Origin: an uncultured Acetatifactor sp.
Lineage (GTDB): Bacteria; Bacillota; Clostridia; Lachnospirales; Lachnospiraceae
Direction of reading: 5' to 3'
NCBI GenBank assembly: GCA_910587555.1
Contig: CAJULV010000068.1
Location: 1-20,280, forward strand
Length of the DNA: 20,280 nt
The notes below the pieces were generated by a model. That model was not told the DNA's origin. It did not search any database and saw only the letters and a list, made by a program, of their open reading frames with translations. Within the stretch, counting starts at the first letter, position 1; each line of letters starts with the position of its first letter. Position numbers and translations under genes: made by a program. Positions 12,664 to 19,799 of this stretch are shown here, in pieces.

Positions 12664-12669
12664 GGCGGC

Positions 12670-13035
12670 ATGGAGAAAAGGCCCAGCCAGATAATAACGG
12701 ATTTCCTGAATTTCCTGGAAGCTGCAGACAGGGAGTATGAATCTGCCTATGCTGATGTGGGGAAGGAAGACAACAGGGTCCAGACATTTTTACATGACAT
12801 GGAGTTCGCGCCGGACGGCAAGACGCGGAACAGGATAGCCACCCGCCTGCAGCAGAGCAGGAGGGAGAGGCGGAAGGGAAAGGACCGTGTGCAGCTGTTC
12901 GGGAAGATCCATGACTTCCTGGCTGACCGACAGAACCAGAACCTGCCGAAGTCACTGCGGCGGCTGCAGAATGAACAGGTGACGGTGGAGAAATACCTGT
13001 TCGGGAACCGGGAATTTAAGAACCGGGTGGACTAA
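12670..13035 (+). CDS. Helical basic phage protein, unknown
   Basis: A 121-residue protein. ATG about 9 nt after GGGGTGAGG. Predominantly helical and charged, with a very basic middle (QQSRRERRKGKDR, about 61-73) and a second basic stretch (LPKSLRRLQNE). No cysteines or membrane segments. Resembles operon-internal phage hypotheticals with possible nucleic-acid contact, judged by charge only. Followed by the second 16-bp palindrome. Confidence 0.65.
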   Translation: MEKRPSQIITDFLNFLEAADREYESAYADVGKEDNRVQTFLHDMEFAPDGKTRNRIATRLQQSRRERRKGKDRVQLFGKIHDFLADRQNQNLPKSLRRLQNEQVTVEKYLFGNREFKNRVD

Positions 13036-13044
13036 ACCGGGTAA

Positions 13045-13060
13045 GTTGCACCGGTGCAAC
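13045..13060. repeat. 16-bp perfect palindrome, copy 2 of 3
   Basis: GTTGCACCGGTGCAAC, 9 nt after the stop of the 12670 gene, identical to the copies at 5812 and 13676. The 13061-13213 stretch beyond it has only tiny frames (such as a 21-codon one at 13119) and no supported gene. Confidence 0.85.
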
Positions 13061-13213
13061 CGGAAGAAAAGGAGAAAGAGGAAATTATGAAAAACCGGTA
13101 AACGGAATAAAGGATGTAATGCGGCAGTGTTTGATGGGTGGCGACAATGGTAAGGGTAAACTAGCAGACAAATATGTGAGTTGATAAAGGAGACAGGGGA
13201 GGAAATCAGAAAG

Positions 13214-13492
13214 ATGACAGAGGAGACATTAAGAAAGGCAAACTTTGTAAACGATCAGATCAAGGAACTGCAGGCAAAGAGAAAAGACCTGCTGTCATCC
13301 GAGAAGCTTTGTTGGGGAAATACGGGGGATGTTAGAGAAAGGATATTCAAGGTAGCTATTTCAGAGAGAGGTTCAACCAGAGATATTGCAGTCTATATTT
13401 CAGCTGATTCTGCGAAAGAGGCATTGGATAAGGAAATTGAGGGAATTCGAAAGAAAATAAACGTACTGCAGGAGGAATTTTCGCAACTGTGA
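13214..13492 (+). CDS. Small coiled-coil phage protein, unknown
   Basis: A 92-residue protein. Helical at both ends (residues 3-28 and 68-92) with a strand-rich centre (RIFKVAISERGSTRDIAVYI). I use ATG 13214, 12 nt after GGGGAGG; a TTG at 13181 in the same frame adds 11 residues but has no ribosome site. No recognised family. The local sequence is less GC-rich than the preceding operon. Confidence 0.6.
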   Translation: MTEETLRKANFVNDQIKELQAKRKDLLSSEKLCWGNTGDVRERIFKVAISERGSTRDIAVYISADSAKEALDKEIEGIRKKINVLQEEFSQL

Positions 13493-13510
13493 TATCAGAA
13501 GGGAGAAAAT

Positions 13511-13672
13511 ATGGTGAAAACGAAACGTTTTGAAGCCGGGAGGATAAAAGGGCAGGCCTTCCTGCTCCCGGCCATTGGGATCACGAGGACATGGGGGATC
13601 TGGAGGATTTCCTTTGCCTGGCTGAATCTGGGATGCAATATTGTCATCTGCAAAGGCAGAGTGGAAAAATGA
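13511..13672 (+). CDS. Small phage protein with KGQAFLLPAIG motif, unknown
   Basis: A 53-residue protein. ATG after GAAGGGAGAA. A basic N-terminus with GRIKGQAFLLPAIGITRTWG (about residues 10-29), then an aromatic/hydrophobic stretch (WRISFAWLNLGCNIVIC) and a basic end. Similar tiny proteins occur in early or middle regions of gut phages as far as I recall; the function is unknown. The stop is 3 nt before the third palindrome. Confidence 0.55.
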   Translation: MVKTKRFEAGRIKGQAFLLPAIGITRTWGIWRISFAWLNLGCNIVICKGRVEK

Positions 13673-13675
13673 GAG

Positions 13676-13691
13676 GTTGCACCGGTGCAAC
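13676..13691. repeat. 16-bp perfect palindrome, copy 3 of 3
   Basis: GTTGCACCGGTGCAAC, 3 nt after the stop codon of the 13511 gene and about 55 bp before the late-regulator gene. Identical to copies 1 and 2. Confidence 0.85.
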
Positions 13692-13746
13692 TGACTGGGC
13701 AGCAGGAAATATTTTTGTGGCAGCAGGCATGGGAGGAGAAGAAGCA

Positions 13747-14136
13747 GTGATAAGGGAGCAGATGGAGTCATACAGGAGTATGAGAGAAGAGATCCAGGAA
13801 CTGAATTATAAGCTGGAGCATATCATGGAAGATGATACCATGATCGGCAGCAGCACTGTTCTTGATTACCGCAGCGGCTTCCCTGTGCCGAATGGGGTAG
13901 TTGGTATAGACTGGGACAGATATTATAGGGTCAAAAATCAGTATGAGAATAAAATCTGTATCCTGGAAAAGAAATGCAGCGATGTTGAAGAATACATAGA
14001 GAATATATGCGACAGCATAACAAGGAGAATTTTCCGGATGTATTTCCTGGAGGGTAAAAAACAGAAAGAAATAGGAAAAATCATGCATATGGACAGAAGC
14101 ACCATCAGCAAGAGGCTGAACGCCCCGGTTCGGTGA
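13747..14136 (+). CDS. ArpU/DUF1492-type sigma-like late transcription regulator
   Basis: A 129-residue protein. GTG start 7 nt after GGGAGGAGAAG. An N-terminal coiled coil (residues 5-28), a middle segment and a C-terminal sigma-70 region-4-like helix-turn-helix (residues 89-124: SITRRIFRMYFLEGKKQKEI then MDRSTISKRL). Proteins of this type sit at the end of early operons in Firmicute phages and switch on late (packaging/head) genes. Last gene of the plus-strand early operon, followed by a hairpin and by the minus-strand HicAB operon. The late-switch role is inferred from family and position. Confidence 0.8.
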   Translation: MIREQMESYRSMREEIQELNYKLEHIMEDDTMIGSSTVLDYRSGFPVPNGVVGIDWDRYYRVKNQYENKICILEKKCSDVEEYIENICDSITRRIFRMYFLEGKKQKEIGKIMHMDRSTISKRLNAPVR

Positions 14137-14148
14137 AGAGCCGGGGCG
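14121..14148 (+). terminator. GC-rich hairpin at the end of the early operon
   Basis: CGCCCCGG (14121-14128) and CCGGGGCG (14141-14148) form a perfect 8-bp stem around the stop codon of the late-regulator gene, with a 12-nt loop. It lies between convergent genes (the hicB stop is at 14153), so it may end transcripts from both sides. Only a short T-poor tail follows. Confidence 0.6.
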
Positions 14149-14152
14149 CCTG

Positions 14153-14557
14153 TTATCCAAGGTGGAGTTGGGATTTCAGGGCATCCTGTAATACCTGGGA
14201 GAAATTAATATTTCGTTCCAATGCAGCCGCATTGAGCCATGCAGGCAAAGTGACGGTACGGTTAACTGAACGGTTGATATGGGCCTGACGTATAGAGGGC
14301 ATATAAACATCAACCAGGACAGCACGTTCATTGGGCTGTACTTCCACCTGGGCAAGGGGGGTAGGGGCAGGAATCTCTTCACCGTCTTCTTCCAGACCGT
14401 TAAGGACACAGCCAAGAAGTTCCCTGGCGGATAGGAGTGCATCGTCATCGTTAATGCCACTGGTGGCACATTTTAAATCAGGAAAATCTACAGCGATTTC
14501 CTGCCCGGGTTCATAAGTGAAAACAGCAGGATAAAAATAACGTTCAACTTTTTTCAT
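14153..14557 (-). CDS. hicB: HicB-family antitoxin
   Basis: A 134-residue protein. N-terminal partial RNase H-like domain of the HicB type (YPAVFTYEPGQEIAVDFPDL, residues 8-27, then a GINDDDALLSARELLGCVL helix). The C-terminal DNA-binding tail looks ribbon-helix-helix (VNRTVTLPAWLNAAALERNI, then NFSQVLQDALK). It neutralises HicA and represses the operon. AAGGAGG precedes the ATG. Downstream partner of hicA, 39 bp apart, both on the minus strand. A ribbon-helix-helix tail fits the long palindromic operator upstream of hicA. Confidence 0.9.
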   Translation of the reverse strand: MKKVERYFYPAVFTYEPGQEIAVDFPDLKCATSGINDDDALLSARELLGCVLNGLEEDGEEIPAPTPLAQVEVQPNERAVLVDVYMPSIRQAHINRSVNRTVTLPAWLNAAALERNINFSQVLQDALKSQLHLG

Positions 14558-14596
14558 ATCTGGCCTCCTTAATCTGATATGCCGGAGGGGGCAGGG

Positions 14597-14794
14597 CTAA
14601 TTAAACTTTAGCCCTGACTGTTCCTCAATGCGCTTAAGCGTTTTAAGGGGTATGTCTTTGTCAGGATGTTTGACTGTGGTGCGCCCCTTTTTGGTTGGAT
14701 GTTTGTATTGGTGATGGCTTCCTTCCACATTTACTTCATACCAGCCATCCGCTTTCAGCATTTTGATGACTTCTCTTGATGAGTAGCTTTTCAT
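14597..14794 (-). CDS. hicA: HicA-family mRNA interferase toxin
   Basis: A 65-residue protein, the usual length. Double-stranded-RNA-binding-like fold: SSREVIKMLKADGWYEVN helix and strand, the catalytic GSHHQYKHP motif (H27/H28, residues 25-33), then TVKHPDKDIPLKTLKRI. HicA cleaves mRNA when HicB is lost. ATG preceded by CAGGAGGGAAC. First gene of the operon, with its promoter inside a 21-bp-arm inverted repeat. Embedded in the phage between early and late modules on the opposite strand, a typical cargo position for prophage maintenance or phage defence; which of these applies is unknown. Confidence 0.92.
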   Translation of the reverse strand: MKSYSSREVIKMLKADGWYEVNVEGSHHQYKHPTKKGRTTVKHPDKDIPLKTLKRIEEQSGLKFN

Positions 14795-14817
14795 TTGAGT
14801 TCCCTCCTGACATTATT

Positions 14818-14874
14818 ATTGTAACACATATAAAAATATTTGTCAATTCAAAAACAAATATTTTCATATGTGTT
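14818..14874 (-). promoter_or_regulatory. hicAB promoter inside a long inverted-repeat operator
   Basis: Read leftward: TTGACA (14841-14846), 17-bp spacer, TACAAT (14818-14823), the best promoter in the window. Arms 14823-14843 and 14854-14874 are inverted repeats matching at 20 of 21 positions around a 10-bp spacer, so the operator overlaps the -35 box and the spacer. Expected for autorepression by HicB. Confidence 0.85.
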
Positions 14875-14942
14875 GAACGGCGATGTATTATAAAAAACTA
14901 TTCATTTTTAAAAACTTTCACACAAATCACATTTTTCACATG

Positions 14943-15023
14943 TATAATAATAATTGAAGAGCCAGGCAGACAGGTCCCGGCTACCAACACATTGTAAGGG
15001 CACGGCAGCAGCCGTGTCCTTTT
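14943..15023 (+). promoter_or_regulatory. Leader before the packaging genes: -10-like box and terminator-like hairpin
   Basis: TATAAT at 14943-14948 lacks a clear -35 box, as expected if an activator (such as the late regulator) is needed. About 50 bp downstream, GGGCACGGC (14998-15006) and GCCGTGTCC (15011-15019) form a hairpin followed by TTTT, like an intrinsic terminator or attenuator. It lies ahead of the HNH and terminase genes. The 14875-15066 interval shows no supported gene. Confidence 0.4.
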
Positions 15024-15066
15024 GCGTGGGAAGATATCTGCGGCAGCAGGGCTGGAGGAATACAGG

Positions 15067-15396
15067 ATGGCACAGGAATGGGCAAAAGCGTTTTACAAAT
15101 CAAAACGTTGGCTGCAGTGCAGGAATGCATATATCAAGGGCAGAATTATGGCGGACGGCGGGTTGTGTGAAGAATGCAGGAACAGCCCTGGATATATCGT
15201 ACACCATAAAGAAATGCTGACAGCAGAGAATGTATCAGATCCCGAGGTAAGCCTGAATCATTGGAACCTGAAGTATGTATGCCGTGATTGTCATGATCTG
15301 TATGAGGGGCATGGATTAAACAAAGCAGTAAAACCATTGTGTACATTTGATGTGGAAGGGCAGCCGGTATCGTTAAGGAGGATTGACAGGAAATGA
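15067..15396 (+). CDS. HNH endonuclease of the packaging module
   Basis: A 109-residue protein. GGAGG lies 9-10 nt before ATG 15067. Motifs: AFYKSKRWLQCRNAYI (residues 8-23), LCEEC (C34, C37), YIVHHKEML (H46-H47), LNHWNLKYVCRDCH (63-76, C72, C75, H76). This is the HNH family encoded beside terminase genes in HK97-like cos phages, where it works with the large terminase in DNA cleavage. The end overlaps the next start by 4 bp. Confidence 0.88.
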   Translation: MAQEWAKAFYKSKRWLQCRNAYIKGRIMADGGLCEECRNSPGYIVHHKEMLTAENVSDPEVSLNHWNLKYVCRDCHDLYEGHGLNKAVKPLCTFDVEGQPVSLRRIDRK

Positions 15397-15635
15397 AATT
15401 GTTTTTACAGGATGATGAAGGATTCGTTACTGAAATCAAGAGTGTAAAACGTATTGGACAGAGTGATGTAATGATCAGGCTCAATCAGTGCTGCCGGGAA
15501 GAGGACACGGAAAGGATGGAGCGATACCTGAAACGGAAGCTGAAAAGGAATGTTGTTCTGCTGGATGCGAGGTACGGAGAGATCCTGACCCTCCCCCCTG
15601 AAACGGTTCCAGGGGCTTCTCTCAGGAGACCGTAG
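15393..15635 (+). CDS. Small phage protein, unknown
   Basis: An 80-residue protein between the HNH and small terminase genes, start overlapping the previous stop. Mixed sheet/helix with a strongly basic middle (YLKRKLKRNVVLLDARYG, about 49-66). The 3' end carries a short CCCCTG/CAGGGG inverted repeat. No family recognised. Confidence 0.6.
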   Translation: MKLFLQDDEGFVTEIKSVKRIGQSDVMIRLNQCCREEDTERMERYLKRKLKRNVVLLDARYGEILTLPPETVPGASLRRP

Positions 15636-15684
15636 GGGTGGCTTTTCTGTAATACGCAGGTCACGCGTAAAGGGGGTGTGGTAT

Positions 15685-16110
15685 ATGGCGGACTATGATG
15701 CCGTTCAGAAGGAGGCCGAACGGGAGGAAAAGGTGGACAGTGCGGCCGCATATCTGGAAAAAGTAAAGCGGATTAAGAGAGAGGAATCCAGGATAAAGAA
15801 GCTTTTCAAGGAGATTGAGGAGAACAGGAAGAAACTGGTATTTACTACCATTGCGGATGTGGCCTTCATGACGGTTACAATGCAGGATCTGCGGGAAACG
15901 ATCATCCGGGAGGGTACCACGGCCACCTATAAAAACGGTGAAAACCAGTACGGTACAAAACAAAGCCCGGAAGCCCAGATGTACCTGCAGCTTTCCCAGA
16001 AACTGACCCAGGCAATGAAGATTCTGGTGGACTGCATGCCGAAGCCCCAGAAGACGGAAGGGCCGAAGGATGATTTTGACAGTTTTGTTGACGCGAGGGA
16101 AGACGTATGA
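15685..16110 (+). CDS. terS: Small terminase subunit, P27 family
   Basis: A 141-residue protein. ATG 15685 follows AAAGGGGGTG; the upstream GTG overlaps that site. Helical N-terminus (residues 5-50, coiled coil), then the P27-type core: FTTIADVAFMTVTMQDLRET (residues 53-72), GTTATYKNGENQYGTKQSPE (77-96) and a C-terminal helix LSQKLTQAMKILVDCM. The subunit recognises the phage packaging site and feeds DNA to TerL. The terL start overlaps its stop by 4 bp. Confidence 0.88.
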   Translation: MADYDAVQKEAEREEKVDSAAAYLEKVKRIKREESRIKKLFKEIEENRKKLVFTTIADVAFMTVTMQDLRETIIREGTTATYKNGENQYGTKQSPEAQMYLQLSQKLTQAMKILVDCMPKPQKTEGPKDDFDSFVDAREDV

Positions 16111-17804
16111 ACAAAGTGACATATGCGTCTGACTATAATCCAATCCTGGAATACTGGGATGCAATTGAGAGTGGGCGGGAGACAGTCTGCAGCAAGACAT
16201 ACCGTTGGTACCAGCACCTTGCGTGGATGGCAACCCATCCGGGAGAGTATTTCTATTCATCCAAGAGGGCAAATCACGTACTGGAATTTGCGGAGAATTA
16301 CTGCAGGCTGTCAAAGGGAGCCGGGGCAGGGAAACCGGTGCGCCTGGAACTGTGGGAGAAGGCCCATCTGGCATCCATATTTGGATTCATTGACATAAAC
16401 GGCAGCAGGATGTGCCGTGAGGCAGTTCTGATCGTGGGAAAGAAAAACGGTAAATCCCTGCTGGCTTCCATCGTAGGGCTGTATATGCTCCTGGGAGACG
16501 GGGAACCGGGACCGGAAGTATATGCTGTGGCCACAAAAAAGGACCAGGCAAAAATTATCTGGACGGAGTCCAGGCGGATGGTAAGGAAATCCCGGGTACT
16601 CCTCAGGAGAGTAAAACCGTTGGTGGCAGAACTGTCCAGTGAGCTGTATAACGACGGTACGTTCAAACCCCTGGCATCGGACAGTGACACGCTTGACGGC
16701 CTGAACATCCACTGCGGCCTGATGGATGAGATACACCAGTGGAAGGACGGAAGAAAGCTGTATGACATCATAGCGGATGGTGTTACGGCCAGGGAGCAGC
16801 CGCTGATCTATATCACTTCCACAGCCGGGACCATCAGAGAAGACATCTATGACCAGAAATATGACGAAGCGGAACGTGTCATTAACGGTTTAACGGATGA
16901 GAACGGTTACAAGGACATTCATTTTTTCCCGTTTATTTATGAACTGGACAAGCGGGAGGAATGGACGGATGAAACGTGTTGGAAGAAGGCAAATCCGGGA
17001 TTGGGAACCATTAAGAATCTGAAAACCCTGGCGGAAAAAGTCCGGAAAGCAATGGCAAACCCGCAGCTGGTCAAAAATCTGGTTTGTAAGGAGTTCAATA
17101 TCCGGGAGACGTCAACGGAGGCTTGGCTGACATTTGAACAGATAGACAATAGGGAGACATATGATATTTCCCTGCTGAAGCCAAGATATGGGATCGGGGG
17201 ATGTGACCTGTCAAGCACCACGGACCTGACCTGTGCAACCATGCTCTTCATGGTGCCGGAGGATGACAGGATTTACGTAAAACAGATGTACTGGATCCCG
17301 GAAGACCTTCTGGAGAAGCGGGTCAGGGAGGACAAGATTCCTTATGATATCTGGATCCAGAAAGGTTTCATGAGGACCTGCCCCGGAAACAGGATGCATT
17401 ATAAATATGTGGTGGACTGGTACCGGGAGCTGCAGGAAGAGGATGACATTTTCCTGTTCAAGTGCGGCGTGGACGGATGGAGTGCCACTTATTTCGTGGA
17501 AGAAATGAAGAATACCTTTGGGGCCTCCGTGGTGGACCTGGTATTTCAGGGGAAGAAAACCCTGTCCGGTCCTATGAAGGCACTGGGGGCTGATCTGGAA
17601 AAGAAAAGGGTTGTCTATGACAATAATCCGGTACTGAAGTGGTGTCTGTGCAATACTTCGGTGGACGTGGACAAAAATGACAATATACAGCCTGCCAAAG
17701 GAAATCAGGGAGCGACACGGCGTATTGACGGCATGGCCAGTCTGTTGGATGCGTATGTGGAACTGGAGAAAAACCTTGAGGAGTACATGAGCCTGGCAGC
17801 ATAG
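16107..17804 (+). CDS. terL: Large terminase subunit (HK97-type)
   Basis: A 565-residue protein. ATPase: Walker-A-like GKKNGKS (111-117), Walker B CGLMDEIH (203-210, D207/E208), coupling motif TSTAG (237-241). The nuclease domain starts at GIGGCDLSSTTDLT (362-375, D367), with a later acidic site around KCGVDGW and a RRIDGMASLLDAY segment near the C-terminus. The motor translocates DNA into the prohead and cuts it. Full length for the family; no frameshift or lost residue seen. Confidence 0.95.
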   Translation: MNKVTYASDYNPILEYWDAIESGRETVCSKTYRWYQHLAWMATHPGEYFYSSKRANHVLEFAENYCRLSKGAGAGKPVRLELWEKAHLASIFGFIDINGSRMCREAVLIVGKKNGKSLLASIVGLYMLLGDGEPGPEVYAVATKKDQAKIIWTESRRMVRKSRVLLRRVKPLVAELSSELYNDGTFKPLASDSDTLDGLNIHCGLMDEIHQWKDGRKLYDIIADGVTAREQPLIYITSTAGTIREDIYDQKYDEAERVINGLTDENGYKDIHFFPFIYELDKREEWTDETCWKKANPGLGTIKNLKTLAEKVRKAMANPQLVKNLVCKEFNIRETSTEAWLTFEQIDNRETYDISLLKPRYGIGGCDLSSTTDLTCATMLFMVPEDDRIYVKQMYWIPEDLLEKRVREDKIPYDIWIQKGFMRTCPGNRMHYKYVVDWYRELQEEDDIFLFKCGVDGWSATYFVEEMKNTFGASVVDLVFQGKKTLSGPMKALGADLEKKRVVYDNNPVLKWCLCNTSVDVDKNDNIQPAKGNQGATRRIDGMASLLDAYVELEKNLEEYMSLAA

Positions 17805-17815
17805 GAGGTGGGAGA

Positions 17816-19147
17816 TTGGGACTGTTCCGGAAAAGAAAACATTTGAAGAATGAGAAGGCCGGAAGAAATGTGATGCAGATGGTGACTACATATGGGGAGC
17901 ATTATTATTCCTGGGACGGGAAACTGTATAACAGCGATATTGTCCGGGCCTGCATCCGGCCAAAGGTGAAAGCGGCAGGAAAACTGGCAGGAAAGCATAT
18001 CAGGGCAGATACAGGTACCCTGAAGGTGAATCCGGATGCAAATATCCGTTTTTTGCTTTCGGAACCAAATCCCTATATGACAGGACAGCAGTTCCAGGAG
18101 AAGGTTGCGACGCAGCTGTGCCTGAACAACAATGCATTTATTTTGATTGTAAGGGACATCAACGGAAAACCCATGCGGCTGTACCCGGTGCCGTGTGTGA
18201 TGTGTGAGACAAAGTACATAAACGAGGAACTGCACCTGAAATTTCAGTACAGAAACGGGAAGACGGGGATATTTCCCTATGAACAGATCATCCACCTGCG
18301 GCAGGATTTTAATGAACACGACATTTTCGGGGAGAGCCCGGCGCCGGCCCTGGCATCCATGATGGAGGTTATCCGGACCATTGACCAGGGGATTGTAAAG
18401 GCAATCAAGAACAGCGGCCTGATCCGTTGGCTTCTGACATTCAACCAGAGCCTGCGGGAGGAGGATATCAAAAAGCAGGTAGAAAATTTCGTGAAAAATT
18501 ATCTGGACATTGAGAGCGAGACCTTCGGAGCTGCAGGCGTGGATGCAAAAGCCACGGCAACCAGGATAGAGTCAAAAGATTATGTGCCCAATGCCATGCA
18601 GACAAAGGAGACCATAAACCGGATCTATTCTTTTTTTAACACCAACGAGAAGATCATACAGTCACGGTGGACAGAGGATGAATGGAACGCCTATTATGAG
18701 GCGGAGATTGAACCCCTTGCCGTGCAGATGGGAGAGACATATTCCGTCAGGCTGTTTTCCAGGAGGGAGAGGGGATGCGGGAACCGGATTGTTTTTGAGG
18801 CCAGCAACCTGCAGTGTGCAAGCCTTGCATCCAAGCTGGCCATGCAGGCCATGGTGGACAGAGGGGCTATGACGCCCAATGAGTGGCGGGCAGTGATGAA
18901 CATGGCGCCTGTCGAAGGGGGAGAGCAGCCTATTAGGAGACTGGATACCCAGGTGGTTGATTTGGCAGGCAGGCTTCTGGATATGGCAGGAGATATAGGG
19001 ACTGAAAAATTTACAGCCATGTCGGAGATGGTGGCAAGACTGGCGGAGAGTGTTGTTAGACGGCAGGATATGCTGCTTCAGGCACATGGGGAAGGAGAGC
19101 GGGATGAAGCACAGGATCAATATCAGGGGCGTGATGGTCCCCAATGA
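17816..19147 (+). CDS. Phage portal protein, HK97 family
   Basis: A 443-residue protein. TTG start after GGAGGTGGGAGA. Portal features: ACIRPKVKAAGKLAGKHI (about 43-60), SEPNPYMTGQQFQEKVATQL (82-101), LNNNAFILIVRDINGKPMRL, IIHLRQDFNEHDIFGESPAP, and a C-terminal helical domain ending in a polar tail. It forms the dodecameric DNA gate at the head vertex. The last 44 bp overlap the start of the protease gene in another frame. Confidence 0.93.
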   Translation: MGLFRKRKHLKNEKAGRNVMQMVTTYGEHYYSWDGKLYNSDIVRACIRPKVKAAGKLAGKHIRADTGTLKVNPDANIRFLLSEPNPYMTGQQFQEKVATQLCLNNNAFILIVRDINGKPMRLYPVPCVMCETKYINEELHLKFQYRNGKTGIFPYEQIIHLRQDFNEHDIFGESPAPALASMMEVIRTIDQGIVKAIKNSGLIRWLLTFNQSLREEDIKKQVENFVKNYLDIESETFGAAGVDAKATATRIESKDYVPNAMQTKETINRIYSFFNTNEKIIQSRWTEDEWNAYYEAEIEPLAVQMGETYSVRLFSRRERGCGNRIVFEASNLQCASLASKLAMQAMVDRGAMTPNEWRAVMNMAPVEGGEQPIRRLDTQVVDLAGRLLDMAGDIGTEKFTAMSEMVARLAESVVRRQDMLLQAHGEGERDEAQDQYQGRDGPQ

Positions 19148-19799
19148 TTACAAGTGGTATTACGACTATTTTGGAGAGGACTGCACCTGCCCGAAGGATG
19201 TACAGCAGGTCATGGATGCTTTCATGGAGGGGGATGAGATTGAGGTATATATCAATTCTCCCGGCGGCGTTATAGATATTGGCTCGGAAATCTACACACT
19301 CCTGAAGAGCAGGAAGGACAATGTAAAGATCTATATTACCGGGGAGGCCTGCAGTGCTGCCAGTGTGGCTGCCATGGCTGCATACTGTGAGATGTCTCCC
19401 ACGGCGCTGATGATGGTGCATTGTGTGTCCACCTATGCGGAGGGAAACCACAGCAGCCTTGAACACACCGCGGAGGTACTGCGGACGGCGGACAGGGCTT
19501 TGTGCAGTGCCTATGTGGATAAAAGCGGCATGACGGAAGAGGAAGCCTTGGAGATGATGGAGCATACCACATGGCTGACTGCGGAGCAGGCCCAGGAAAG
19601 GGGACTGATCGATGCGGTCATGTTTCGCGACGGCGTGGAGGCCGCCCCGTTGACGGCAGGTCCCCTGTTTTCCCTCCCCACAAAGGAGCAGATGGACAGG
19701 GCGGACAGAGCCATGAAGGCGGGGCAGAGGGAATCTGACAGCCCATCCATGGAACAGGTAAAATTTAATTTGTTAAAGTTGAGAGGAGAGAAGAGATGA
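19104..19799 (+). CDS. ClpP-like prohead (capsid maturation) protease
   Basis: A 231-residue protein. Start ATG 19104 follows GGGGAAGGAGAG; the frame is open to 19050 but the extra residues have no ribosome site. INSPGG (50-55) oxyanion region, EACSAASVAA (81-90) with probable nucleophile S84, and MMVHCVST with H106. The position matching the ClpP Asp appears to be T155 (HTTWLTAEQAQERGLID), as phage relatives often vary here. It processes scaffold/capsid during head maturation. Overlaps the capsid gene start by 4 bp. Confidence 0.9.
   Translation: MKHRINIRGVMVPNDYKWYYDYFGEDCTCPKDVQQVMDAFMEGDEIEVYINSPGGVIDIGSEIYTLLKSRKDNVKIYITGEACSAASVAAMAAYCEMSPTALMMVHCVSTYAEGNHSSLEHTAEVLRTADRALCSAYVDKSGMTEEEALEMMEHTTWLTAEQAQERGLIDAVMFRDGVEAAPLTAGPLFSLPTKEQMDRADRAMKAGQRESDSPSMEQVKFNLLKLRGEKR

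Noticed and set aside
13119..13184. 21-codon frame after the second palindrome
   Set aside because: No ribosome site and no protein-like features beyond a short chance frame.
14954..15220. Plus-strand frame overlapping the HNH gene
   Set aside because: It overlaps the HNH gene in another frame, contains the leader hairpin, and has no family likeness.
15067..15396. Homing endonuclease
   Set aside because: Position beside TerS and the motif pattern fit the packaging-module HNH of cos phages; no intron or host-gene interruption is seen.
15590..15684. cos site
   Set aside because: Small inverted repeats lie just before TerS, but nothing here identifies cohesive-end nicking sites.
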